Part shown: positions 1 through 5,218 of the stretch, in pieces
Numbering within the stretch: position 1 is the first letter of the stretch
How the letters are laid out: each line of letters starts with the position of its first letter
Origin: Methanolinea sp. UBA477
Lineage (GTDB): Archaea; Halobacteriota; Methanomicrobia; Methanomicrobiales; Methanospirillaceae
Length of the DNA: 5,218 nt
Reading direction: 5' to 3'
NCBI GenBank assembly: GCA_002509485.1
Contig: DAWO01000038.1
Coordinates: 1-5,218, forward strand
Program-made: the position numbers and the translations under genes
The notes under the pieces: model-generated
Told to the model about the DNA's origin: nothing
Database searches by the model: none
Seen by the model: only the letters and a program-made list of their open reading frames with translations

Positions 1-1391
1 CGGTCACCTTTTTGCCGCTTCTGCTCATTCCATTTACAGATGAATGGAATGTCTTCCTGCCCATGATCCTTGTACCGGTCTTCTTGTTCCTTGTCGGGGA
101 GATACTGAACAAGCTGCCCCGCAGGAAGTCAGGAATCCGCCTTTCGGCAGCACTCTGTTCCGTTGCACTGGTGTGGCTTGTCTTTGCGGTCATCTCGGTC
201 ATACCGTTCATGATGGTCCTCGAGATGTCGTTTGTGGATGCCCTCTTTGACTGTATGGCCGGATGGACCGGAACGAGCTTTTCCATGCTTGGAGACCTCT
301 CAAAAGTCCCTGAGACTCTCCTCTTCTGGCGGACCTTCATGCAGTGGGTTGGCGGCTTTGGGATCATCGCATACACCATCACCATGGCGAACCGCTCCGG
401 TCTCAACCAGTCCCCCTATTTCCGCTCGGACAGCAGGGACGAACGGATCCTTCCTGCGATGATTGCAACGGGCAGGCAGATATGGGCGGTCTATATCCTC
501 ATCACCCTCATGGCCACAGGGATCATCCTGCTCTCCCGTGTTCCACTCTGGGATGCCATCAACCTTGCAATATCGGGTGTTTCGACCGGAGGGTTTATTC
601 CCCGTCCCGGAGGCCTCTCGTACTACAATAACCCGGCACTGGAATTCCTCCTCGTACCGATCATGATCGTCGGGTCGGTCCCCTTCACGCTCTTTTATGC
701 CTCGTACCGCAAACGAAAGCTCTCCTTCCTGGGAAACGAGCAGTTGAAGCTGCTCATCATATTCATCGTCTTCGGCTCTCTCCTGGTGATATCCGACCTC
801 TATTTCATAAGTGGATATGCGCTTTCCGAATCGGTCAGGCAGGGCCTGTTCATGACCACCGCGGCGGTCAGCACAACCGGTTTCCAGAATGCGAACCCTC
901 ACCTTTTCCCGGGTGTAACTGTCGTATTTCTCACAATGCTTATGTTTATCGGGGGTTCCTCTGGCAGCACTGCCGGAGGGTTGAAGCTCTCCCGGATAGC
1001 ACTCGGGTACCGCGGAATCATCTGGTGGTTCAGGCGCACCTTTGTCAGGGAAAAGGTCCTTGTGCCCTTCAAGTACGAAGGAAGGACGATAGCAGCGAGT
1101 GTTGGCGAACAGGAACTCCCGAAGAACATGCTCGTCATTATTCTCTCCGTGCTGACCATCTTTGCAGCTACGCTCGTTATCCTGCAGTTCCATATCACGT
1201 CGTTCGGTGTTCCGGACCTGCTATTCGACATCGTCTCCGCGCTCAGTTCGTGCGGAGTCACGACGGGATATGTATCGCCTACAATGCCGCTGATCTCGAA
1301 GTGGGTCTTCATACTCGTGATGTGGATAGGGCGTCTCGAAGTGATACCGGTCATCATCCTTTTCATGGGGCTGTTCAGGGGACGGGACTGA
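1..1391 (+). CDS. trkH: TrkH-family potassium/cation transporter, N-terminus cut by window edge
   Basis: Membrane subunit of a Trk/Ktr-type cation uptake system, which normally forms a dimer in the cytoplasmic membrane gated by a cytosolic TrkA subunit. The frame is open to the left edge (first full codon at 3), so the start is probably upstream; the first possible in-window start is a TTG at 12, giving 459 residues against about 480-500 usual for the family. Counting from that TTG, there are many hydrophobic helices and four pore-loop repeats: around residues 84-92, 188-195 (STGGF), 284-291 (STTGF) and 409-416 (SSCGV). The family motif GGSSGSTAGG lies at 314-323, and the C-terminal helix carries GRLEVIPV at 440-447. 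Oddly, the first pore loop reads GWTGTSFS, with Ser89 where the filter glycine is expected; loops 2-4 keep glycine (194, 290, 415). No trkA is visible; it may lie upstream. The family call is firm; ion selectivity is uncertain. Confidence 0.93.
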   Translation, partial: VTFLPLLLIPFTDEWNVFLPMILVPVFLFLVGEILNKLPRRKSGIRLSAALCSVALVWLVFAVISVIPFMMVLEMSFVDALFDCMAGWTGTSFSMLGDLSKVPETLLFWRTFMQWVGGFGIIAYTITMANRSGLNQSPYFRSDSRDERILPAMIATGRQIWAVYILITLMATGIILLSRVPLWDAINLAISGVSTGGFIPRPGGLSYYNNPALEFLLVPIMIVGSVPFTLFYASYRKRKLSFLGNEQLKLLIIFIVFGSLLVISDLYFISGYALSESVRQGLFMTTAAVSTTGFQNANPHLFPGVTVVFLTMLMFIGGSSGSTAGGLKLSRIALGYRGIIWWFRRTFVREKVLVPFKYEGRTIAASVGEQELPKNMLVIILSVLTIFAATLVILQFHITSFGVPDLLFDIVSALSSCGVTTGYVSPTMPLISKWVFILVMWIGRLEVIPVIILFMGLFRGRD

Positions 1392-1419
1392 ACGGATCCC
1401 CTGGTCCCATGCCTTCCCA

Positions 1420-1455
1420 GTAACACAACCATATTGGTGTTAACTCCAGAACACC
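1420..1455. promoter_or_regulatory. Cluster of AACAC/GTGTT inverted repeats, candidate operator of the reductase operon
   Basis: Three copies of the same pentamer are packed here: AACAC at 1422-1426, GTGTT at 1437-1441 and AACAC at 1450-1454. The last two form a perfect 6-bp palindrome, GGTGTT-N8-AACACC (1436-1455); the first two form TAACAC-N10-GTGTTA (1421-1442). The right-hand half-site touches the TATA-like element of the downstream operon, a place where a bound protein could block or recruit transcription factors. The regulator is unknown. The half-sites resemble GTGTTAC/GTAACAC sites attributed to some NikR proteins, but order and spacing do not match, so this link is weak. The symmetry is seen directly; the operator role is inferred. 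Confidence 0.5.
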
Positions 1456-1462
1456 TATTATC
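1455..1462 (+). promoter_or_regulatory. TATA-like promoter element for a leaderless transcript of the NifH-like operon
   Basis: CTATTATC lies 30 to 23 bases before the ATG at 1485, the usual TATA-box distance from an archaeal transcription start. No Shine-Dalgarno sequence is visible between it and the ATG, which fits transcription starting at or next to the ATG. The box is only moderately AT-rich and the match to the archaeal consensus is imperfect. Confidence 0.45.
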
Positions 1463-1484
1463 AAACATCACCATAGTACTACTG

Positions 1485-2303
1485 ATGAAGCAGATTGCCC
1501 TGTATGGAAAGGGAGGAATAGGAAAATCGACGACTTCTGCAAATTTATCTGCAGCCCTTTCCGACCAGGGACTTGACATACTCCAGATAGGGTGCGACCC
1601 GAAACGTGACAGCACGCGGATGCTGATGAATGGACGCCTCATACCGACGGTCATGGACCTCGTAAGGGAGAGGGGGGACCGGAACATATCGATCGAGGAC
1701 GTGGTATTCAGGGGCTACGGCGGTGTCAGGTGTGTCGAGGCAGGCGGCCCTGAACCCGGAGTCGGCTGTGCAGGAAGGGGGATCATCGCCACGTTCCAGA
1801 TCCTCGAAAAGCTCGGGGCTCTCCAGGCTGATGTCGTCCTCTATGACGTCCTCGGAGACGTGGTATGCGGGGGTTTTGCCATGCCGATGAGGGAAGGGTA
1901 CGCGCAGGAGGTGTACCTGGTGACTTCAGGCGAGCTGATGTCCCTGTATGCGGCAAATAACATCTGCAAGGCTATCGCACGGCTCTCGACCAGGGCACGG
2001 AGCCGGTGCAGGCTGGCAGGAGTCATCTGCAATGCCAAGAACATGCCGCGTGAGAAGGAGCTCGTGGAGGAGTTTGCAGAACGGATCAATTCCCGCATGA
2101 TCCAGTTCATCCCCCGTGACCGCATAGTCCAGGTCTCCGAGCTCAACAAGAAGACCGTGATAGAGTTCGCCTCCGACTCGGCCCAGGCGGAGGCTTACCG
2201 CAGCCTTGCACGGAAGGTGATGGACAATACCCGGATGGACATTCCCATGCCTCTCGAGATGGAAGACCTCGAATCACTTGCATATGAGTACATCAAGGAG
2301 TGA
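1485..2303 (+). CDS. NifH-like iron protein (ATP-dependent reductase component)
   Basis: Cytosolic homodimeric [4Fe-4S] ATPase of the NifH/BchL/CfbC family that passes electrons to a component-1 partner as it hydrolyses ATP. From the ATG at 1485 it is 272 residues, typical of the family. Visible motifs: P-loop GKGGIGKST at 8-16; GCDPK at 36-40; the first cluster cysteine, Cys95, in GVGCAGRG; switch II and the second cysteine, Cys128, in DVLGDVVCGGFAMP. Arg98 sits where nitrogenase Fe protein has its ADP-ribosylated arginine. Arg41 follows CDPK where many NifH proteins have alanine. ATG 1485 is chosen because the protein then begins directly with the MKQIALYGKGG strand; a TTG at 1434 in frame would start inside the inverted repeat. 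The stop overlaps the next gene by 20 bases. It is a good NifH-family member, but the sequence alone does not distinguish CfbC from an uncharacterised paralogue, so no symbol is assigned. Confidence 0.95.
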   Translation: MKQIALYGKGGIGKSTTSANLSAALSDQGLDILQIGCDPKRDSTRMLMNGRLIPTVMDLVRERGDRNISIEDVVFRGYGGVRCVEAGGPEPGVGCAGRGIIATFQILEKLGALQADVVLYDVLGDVVCGGFAMPMREGYAQEVYLVTSGELMSLYAANNICKAIARLSTRARSRCRLAGVICNAKNMPREKELVEEFAERINSRMIQFIPRDRIVQVSELNKKTVIEFASDSAQAEAYRSLARKVMDNTRMDIPMPLEMEDLESLAYEYIKE

Positions 2304-3309
2304 GGGCTGCACCCTGACAGGGGCCCTCTCGGTAACGACCGGCGTTCAGGACGCGGTCACGATCATCCATGGCCCGGCCGGATGTGCCCACCACAATGTC
2401 TCACTCTTTTTTTCGCTGCTGCATGAACAGGATATTGGTGCCATCCCGGCCATCCGCTGCACTGACCTGAGAGAGAGCGAGGTGATCTTTGGCGGGGAGG
2501 AGGTGCTTGAGGCCCTTGTGCAAAGGACTGCTCGCGAAGGCTGGAAGTCGGTATTTGTCCTCTCCACCTGCGTTGTCGACACCATCGGCGATGATGTTGA
2601 AGCCGTCTGCTCGCGCGAATATGGCGTGCCGGTCTGCTACATCCCGACTTCAGGGTTTCTTGGCGGCGTATTCCAGACCGGGTATGAAAATGCCCTCCTT
2701 GCACTTTCGTCTTTCGCATGCAGGGCTGCCCCTGACGGCACAATCACGCTCATCGGGGAGAAAAACCTGGAATACGAGGTTGAAGAGAATTTTTGCGAGA
2801 TTTCCCGGCTGTTATCCTCGCTCGGCACCGGGATTGGCCTGCGGTACGTGAGAAATATCGGGACGGACCGGCTCGCAGAACTCGGATGCAGTTCCCTCAA
2901 CATCCTTCGTGACCGATCCATTGGTAATGTTGGAGAAAAGTTCCAGGAGATGTTTGGGACGCCATACATCGAAGCACTTCCTGAAGGATTTTCCCAGACC
3001 TGCGACTTCCTGGAAAAAGCAGGGGAACTGCTCGGGAGAAACCCTGAACGTGCAGTAGATGCGGAGATCAGTCTCCAGAAGCGTATCATAGCCAGGTTTC
3101 GCGATCTCGCAGACCAGCATGTCTGCTTCTGGAGCATCCCGGGAATTGCAGGAGGTTCACCTGCCATGGAAGAGATTATCCAGGTCTTTGATCTCACATG
3201 CGATGAGGATGGGATCTGCCTGGAGGTTCCCGACCCGTTCCCGGTCGGTACCGCAGGGATGTCCCGGCTGCTCCACCGGTGGAGGAGAACTGTCCGTGCC
3301 GTCAAATGA
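2284..3309 (+). CDS. Short NifD-like component-1 subunit (nitrogenase/oxidoreductase component 1 family)
   Basis: Probable catalytic-component subunit that receives electrons from the adjacent NifH-like protein. It is 341 residues from ATG 2284, far shorter than NifD (about 480-500). Three cysteines match the cluster-ligand pattern of the superfamily: Cys9 (GCTLTGA), Cys34 (HGPAGC) and Cys96 (STCVVDTIGDD). A domain-II pattern follows: LIGEKN at 156-161, then RSIGN...FGTPYIEALP at 211-233. The last domain is very short (about 276-341) and lacks the usual 'DLVIG..' stretch seen in its partner. At the place of the NifD cofactor cysteine (C-x-R-S) there is Arg209, so FeMo-co binding is unlikely. 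ATG 2284 is preferred over TTG 2278; there is no clear Shine-Dalgarno, and the 20-base overlap with the NifH-like gene suggests coupled translation. Substrate unknown. Confidence 0.88.
   Translation: MSTSRSEGCTLTGALSVTTGVQDAVTIIHGPAGCAHHNVSLFFSLLHEQDIGAIPAIRCTDLRESEVIFGGEEVLEALVQRTAREGWKSVFVLSTCVVDTIGDDVEAVCSREYGVPVCYIPTSGFLGGVFQTGYENALLALSSFACRAAPDGTITLIGEKNLEYEVEENFCEISRLLSSLGTGIGLRYVRNIGTDRLAELGCSSLNILRDRSIGNVGEKFQEMFGTPYIEALPEGFSQTCDFLEKAGELLGRNPERAVDAEISLQKRIIARFRDLADQHVCFWSIPGIAGGSPAMEEIIQVFDLTCDEDGICLEVPDPFPVGTAGMSRLLHRWRRTVRAVK
3281..3287 (+). promoter_or_regulatory. Shine-Dalgarno site fixing the GTG start at 3296
   Basis: GGAGGAG lies inside the end of the NifD-like gene, 8 bases before the GTG at 3296. 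The alternative ATG at 3314 has no purine-rich sequence at a useful distance. This supports a GTG start with a 14-base overlap between the two component-1 genes. Confidence 0.7.
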
Positions 3310-4468
3310 CTGCATGAACCCGCTCTGGCCCTGTGCGATGACCGGCGCAGCGTCCTGTCTCTCCGGGATTCGTGGAATCGGGGTGATCATCCACGGATCG
3401 AGCGGCTGCTTCTTTTATCCGGCCACCCTGCTAAAGACCCCGCTTCACTGCACGAATCTTATCGAGGAGGATATCATCTTCGGAGCCGAGAATAGGCTGA
3501 AGAGAACCGTGGAGGAGCTCTCGTCAGAGTTCGACCTCCTTGCAGTGATCCCTGCCTGTGCTCCGGCAGTGACCGGTGAAGATATCAGGGAGATTCTCTC
3601 GGGATACCCTGTCATCGTGATCGACAGTCCTGGTTTCATCGGTGGCTGCGAGGACGGGTACACCGCGGCCCTGCGTTCACTGCCATGCCGCATCGACGAA
3701 GAACGTCCCGGTGTCAATATCTCGGGCCTTGACCAGATAGACCCGTTTTGCATGGGAAACCTCATCGAGATGGAGAGGATTCTCTCCCGTGCAAACATCC
3801 CTGTCGCGGCGAGGTTCTGCCTGGACGGTCTTTCGAGCATCAGCCGGCCTTCGCCCCTCACGGTATCGACAGATCCTGACCTTGCCGGCCAACCGGGAAG
3901 AGAGATCGGCACTGCACTTGGACTGAAGAACCTGGAATCGTCATTGACCGGACTTGCAACGTGGTGCGACGATGCGGATATCGATCCGGTCCTTGACGAG
4001 ATACGGGTTGCAGGGGAGGCGATCGACCGGGCATGCGACAAGTACCTCCGCCGGTTCGAACCTCCGGCCACGGCAATATTCGGGGGATTTTCGTACGCTC
4101 ATTTTGCTGCCGAGCTGTTGTCCGACTATCTCGATGCAGAGGTCACCTCTATCGGATGCAGGAACACGATCCGATCATCGCGGTTCAGTGTGGAAGAGGC
4201 ACGGGACATGTCTGCGGTTGCGAGGATACTGGAGAGGGATAAACCCGGGCTCGTCATCGGATCCTCTTTCGAAGAGAGACAGGTCCAAAACGCAGCCTTT
4301 GTTCCTCTCACCTTTCCGTTTCGCGGGATGGTGCGGCTGGCCGCCCACCCGATCGCCGGAGTCCAGGGAGCATTATCATTCATGGAGACTGTCTTAAACG
4401 CATGCATGGATCTCCGAAGGAGAGATTGCAGGATTGATCCGCACATATCGTTACAGGAATTCGTCTAA
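3296..4468 (+). CDS. NifK/CfbD-like component-1 subunit (nitrogenase/oxidoreductase component 1 family)
   Basis: Second component-1 subunit, likely to pair with the preceding one. It has 390 residues from GTG 3296, close in size to CfbD and shorter than NifK. Three cysteines again match cluster ligands: Cys13 (WPCAMTGA), Cys38 (IIHGSSGC) and Cys88 (IPACAPAVTGED). EEDIIFGAENRL at 57-68 is the usual family segment after the second ligand. Domain II includes MGNLIEMERIL at 153-163. Unlike its neighbour it has a complete third domain: a strand at about 258-264 (ATAIFGG), GLVIGSSFEE at 318-327, PLTFP at 337-341, and a C-terminal helix. The frame remains open upstream to 3119, but that part reads as an Arg/Ser/Pro/Gly-rich shadow of the NifD-like gene. 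The start rests on the strong Shine-Dalgarno; ATG 3314 is an alternative. Two distinct component-1 genes point to a heteromeric enzyme like BchNB rather than homodimeric CfbD. Reaction unknown. Confidence 0.9.
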   Translation: MPSNDCMNPLWPCAMTGAASCLSGIRGIGVIIHGSSGCFFYPATLLKTPLHCTNLIEEDIIFGAENRLKRTVEELSSEFDLLAVIPACAPAVTGEDIREILSGYPVIVIDSPGFIGGCEDGYTAALRSLPCRIDEERPGVNISGLDQIDPFCMGNLIEMERILSRANIPVAARFCLDGLSSISRPSPLTVSTDPDLAGQPGREIGTALGLKNLESSLTGLATWCDDADIDPVLDEIRVAGEAIDRACDKYLRRFEPPATAIFGGFSYAHFAAELLSDYLDAEVTSIGCRNTIRSSRFSVEEARDMSAVARILERDKPGLVIGSSFEERQVQNAAFVPLTFPFRGMVRLAAHPIAGVQGALSFMETVLNACMDLRRRDCRIDPHISLQEFV

Positions 4469-4521
4469 TCGGGAGCAGCCCGGTCTGAAAAGATCACTTT
4501 CACACCGCGCATATCGAGCCC

Positions 4522-4528
4522 TTATATA
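4522..4528 (+). promoter_or_regulatory. Archaeal TATA box (TTATATA) for the 152-aa gene
   Basis: TTATATA is a near-ideal archaeal TATA box, preceded by a possible BRE (CGAGCC). A start of transcription about 25 bases downstream would fall near 4550, giving a leader of about 10 bases before the ATG at 4560. The gene is therefore probably transcribed separately from the reductase operon. A weak inverted repeat, GAAA-N7-TTTC (4487-4501), lies upstream and may be chance. No clear terminator for the reductase operon is seen between 4469 and 4520. Confidence 0.65.
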
Positions 4529-4559
4529 CTGCACCATCCAGAGGGTAGTATGGAGACAG

Positions 4560-5018
4560 ATGGATATGATGCAGAAGGCTGGCTATATACGTCGCAATGG
4601 GTGGTCAGCAATAGACAACGCCGGAGTCCCGTGGGAGATGCTGGAGGTCCGCATCCATGGCGCCACCCTGGCGATACGGTTCGAGGATCTCGTCGAGATG
4701 CTCTCCGGCGGAATAGCTGCACGTGTCGAACGGATCGGCAGAAACTGGATGGATTACATCGGCGGACTCGCAGGTCTTGCCCGGATATCAAAGTCGGGTA
4801 AGGCAATAAATATCGACCTTGTCTGCGGCGATCGGTTTACCGTATCGCTCGAATCTGTGAGGGCTGTTATTGACAGGAAGGAACGGCACGCGGCAGTCGC
4901 GGAAGTTCCGTCCCAGGCCAGGGCCCCCGCTGTCAGGAACCGCTTAATCTCTGAATTCTCCGGGATCGAGGGAAGGAGATACCAGATGCCGGAGATGGAA
5001 AACAGTGTTGTAGCCTGA
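4560..5018 (+). CDS. Uncharacterised 152-aa protein, possibly archaea-specific
   Basis: I do not recognise a named family. It looks soluble: no signal peptide or membrane helix. Residues 8-16 (GYIRRNGWS) and about 25-40 (WEMLEVRIHGATLAIR) suggest a small alpha/beta fold. An amphipathic stretch FEDLVEMLSGG, a Gly-rich segment YIGGLAGLARISKSGK (about 63-78) and a second beta unit (INIDLVCGDRFTVSL) follow. The tail after about residue 110 is Ala/Pro/Arg-rich and probably flexible. Start choice: the TATA box at 4522 places transcription near 4550, so the in-frame region from 4434 is unlikely to be translated. ATG 4560 is the first in-frame start after it; ATG 4566, about 10 bases after GGAG (4552-4555), is equally possible. 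The earlier ATG at 4550 is in another frame that gives an unconvincing protein. A functional link to the reductase genes rests only on adjacency. Confidence 0.75.
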   Translation: MDMMQKAGYIRRNGWSAIDNAGVPWEMLEVRIHGATLAIRFEDLVEMLSGGIAARVERIGRNWMDYIGGLAGLARISKSGKAINIDLVCGDRFTVSLESVRAVIDRKERHAAVAEVPSQARAPAVRNRLISEFSGIEGRRYQMPEMENSVVA

Positions 5019-5024
5019 TTACCG

Positions 5025-5044
5025 TTCTTTTTTCCGGCTCTTTT
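5025..5044 (+). terminator. T-rich terminator-like tract after the 152-aa gene
   Basis: Two runs of T on the + strand (six at 5028-5033 and four at 5041-5044), starting seven bases after the stop codon, fit the U-rich RNA ends at which archaeal RNA polymerase terminates. No hairpin is needed in Archaea. The assignment is from position and composition. Confidence 0.55.
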
Positions 5045-5082
5045 CTACCTGGTGTGGGCAGGATTGATGAACCGGATACATT

Positions 5083-5105
5083 TGTGGGGGCTATCCTCCC
5101 CCACA
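5083..5105. repeat. Perfect 8-bp hairpin with a competing alternative stem
   Basis: TGTGGGGG (5083-5090) pairs perfectly with CCCCCACA (5098-5105) across a 7-base loop. The same right arm can instead pair with an upstream segment: GGTGTGGG (5051-5058) is the exact complement of CCCACACC (5100-5107). The two stems exclude one another. They lie downstream of the T-rich tract, so they are either outside the mRNA of the preceding gene or belong to another transcript. The pairings are direct; any function is unknown. Confidence 0.5.
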
Positions 5106-5125
5106 CCCCCATGTGCGATGCCAGG

Positions 5126-5213
5126 CCGCCGCCCGAAAAAATACCGCGAGGCTGATTCACAGTCATAATTTGAGCAATTGTGTATGAGTTATGTGAGGAC
5201 GCCCCGGCGGCGG
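5126..5213. other. Non-coding stretch bounded by complementary GC arms, runs to window edge
   Basis: CCGCCGCC (5126-5133) is the exact complement of GGCGGCGG (5206-5213), enclosing about 72 bases that are notably more AT-rich in the middle (around 5161-5192). No convincing gene, RNA or promoter can be assigned. Short GC-triplet arms could arise by chance. An ATG at 5184 opens a frame to the window end, but too little is present to call a gene. Confidence 0.2.
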
Positions 5214-5218
5214 TTGAA

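Noticed and set aside
300..1193. Long minus-strand open frame of 297 codons opposite trkH
   Set aside because: Its product is rich in charged residues with no domain pattern, and the + strand frame has clear TrkH motifs across the same bases; it is a coding shadow.
1436..1455. NrpR nitrogen-regulation operator or NikR nickel operator
   Set aside because: The palindrome GGTGTT-N8-AACACC does not match the NrpR consensus as I recall it (GGAA-N6-TTCC type), and the order and spacing differ from GTGTTAC...GTAACAC NikR sites; kept only as an operator of unknown regulator.
1434..1484. Upstream TTG start (1434) for the NifH-like gene
   Set aside because: It would put the start inside the inverted repeat, and NifH proteins begin with the short strand just before the P-loop, matching ATG 1485.
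3119..3295. N-terminal extension of the NifK-like gene into the NifD-like gene
   Set aside because: The peptide is Arg/Ser/Pro/Gly-rich without family motifs and overlaps the NifD-like coding frame; a strong Shine-Dalgarno supports GTG 3296.
3150..3310. Frameshift explaining the short C-terminus of the NifD-like protein
   Set aside because: The other forward frame with a long open reading here does not give nitrogenase-like sequence before 3296, and the next gene has its own ribosome site.
1485..4468. Genuine molybdenum nitrogenase nifHDK
   Set aside because: Both component-1 proteins are too short, the FeMo-co cysteine position appears to be arginine, and no nifB/E/N or nifI genes lie between or beside them.
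4933..5166. Minus-strand open frame of 77 codons covering the 3' non-coding region
   Set aside because: It overlaps the end of the 152-aa gene, has no clear ribosome site, and its G/P/R-rich product looks like chance translation of GC-rich DNA.
5184..5218. Start of a new gene at ATG 5184 (or GTG 5193)
   Set aside because: Only 35 bases remain, there is no ribosome site and only a weak AT-rich box (CATAATTT at 5164); cannot be supported.

Overview
The window looks like chromosomal DNA from a GC-rich methanogenic archaeon, most likely of the Methanomicrobia (Methanomicrobiales-type). The reasons are archaeal TATA-box promoters with short or absent leaders, tightly overlapping genes, and nitrogenase-like reductase genes of the kind common in methanogens. 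The lineage is an inference from gene style; no rRNA or other taxonomic marker is present. All supported genes are on the + strand.

Layout: (1) Bases 1-1391 hold almost all of a TrkH-family cation transporter whose extreme N-terminus lies before the window. (2) Bases 1392-1484 form a short intergenic region with an AACAC/GTGTT inverted-repeat cluster abutting a TATA-like box, placed for a leaderless transcript. (3) Bases 1485-4468 hold three overlapping genes: a NifH-type ATPase/electron donor (272 aa) and two different short nitrogenase component-1-like proteins (341 and 390 aa). (4) Bases 4469-4559 are a second intergenic region with a clear TTATATA box. (5) Bases 4560-5018 encode an unrecognised 152-aa protein. 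(6) Bases 5019-5218 appear non-coding, with a T-rich terminator-like stretch, a perfect 8-bp hairpin that has a competing alternative stem, and a long-range GC stem running to the window edge.

The centre of interest is the three-gene operon. The NifH-like protein keeps the P-loop and both [4Fe-4S] cysteines. Each component-1 protein keeps three cysteines spaced like the P-cluster or [4Fe-4S] ligands of NifD/NifK, BchN/BchB and CfbD. By eye, the first has no cysteine at the FeMo-cofactor ligand position, both are far shorter than true NifD/NifK, and there is no nifB, nifE or nifN nearby. This is therefore unlikely to be a dinitrogen-fixing enzyme. The best description is an ATP-driven two-component reductase with a heteromeric catalytic part and an unknown substrate. 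It differs from the F430 enzyme CfbCD, which has a single kind of component-1 subunit. A link to tetrapyrrole, sulfur or other small-molecule reduction is possible but not shown by the sequence.
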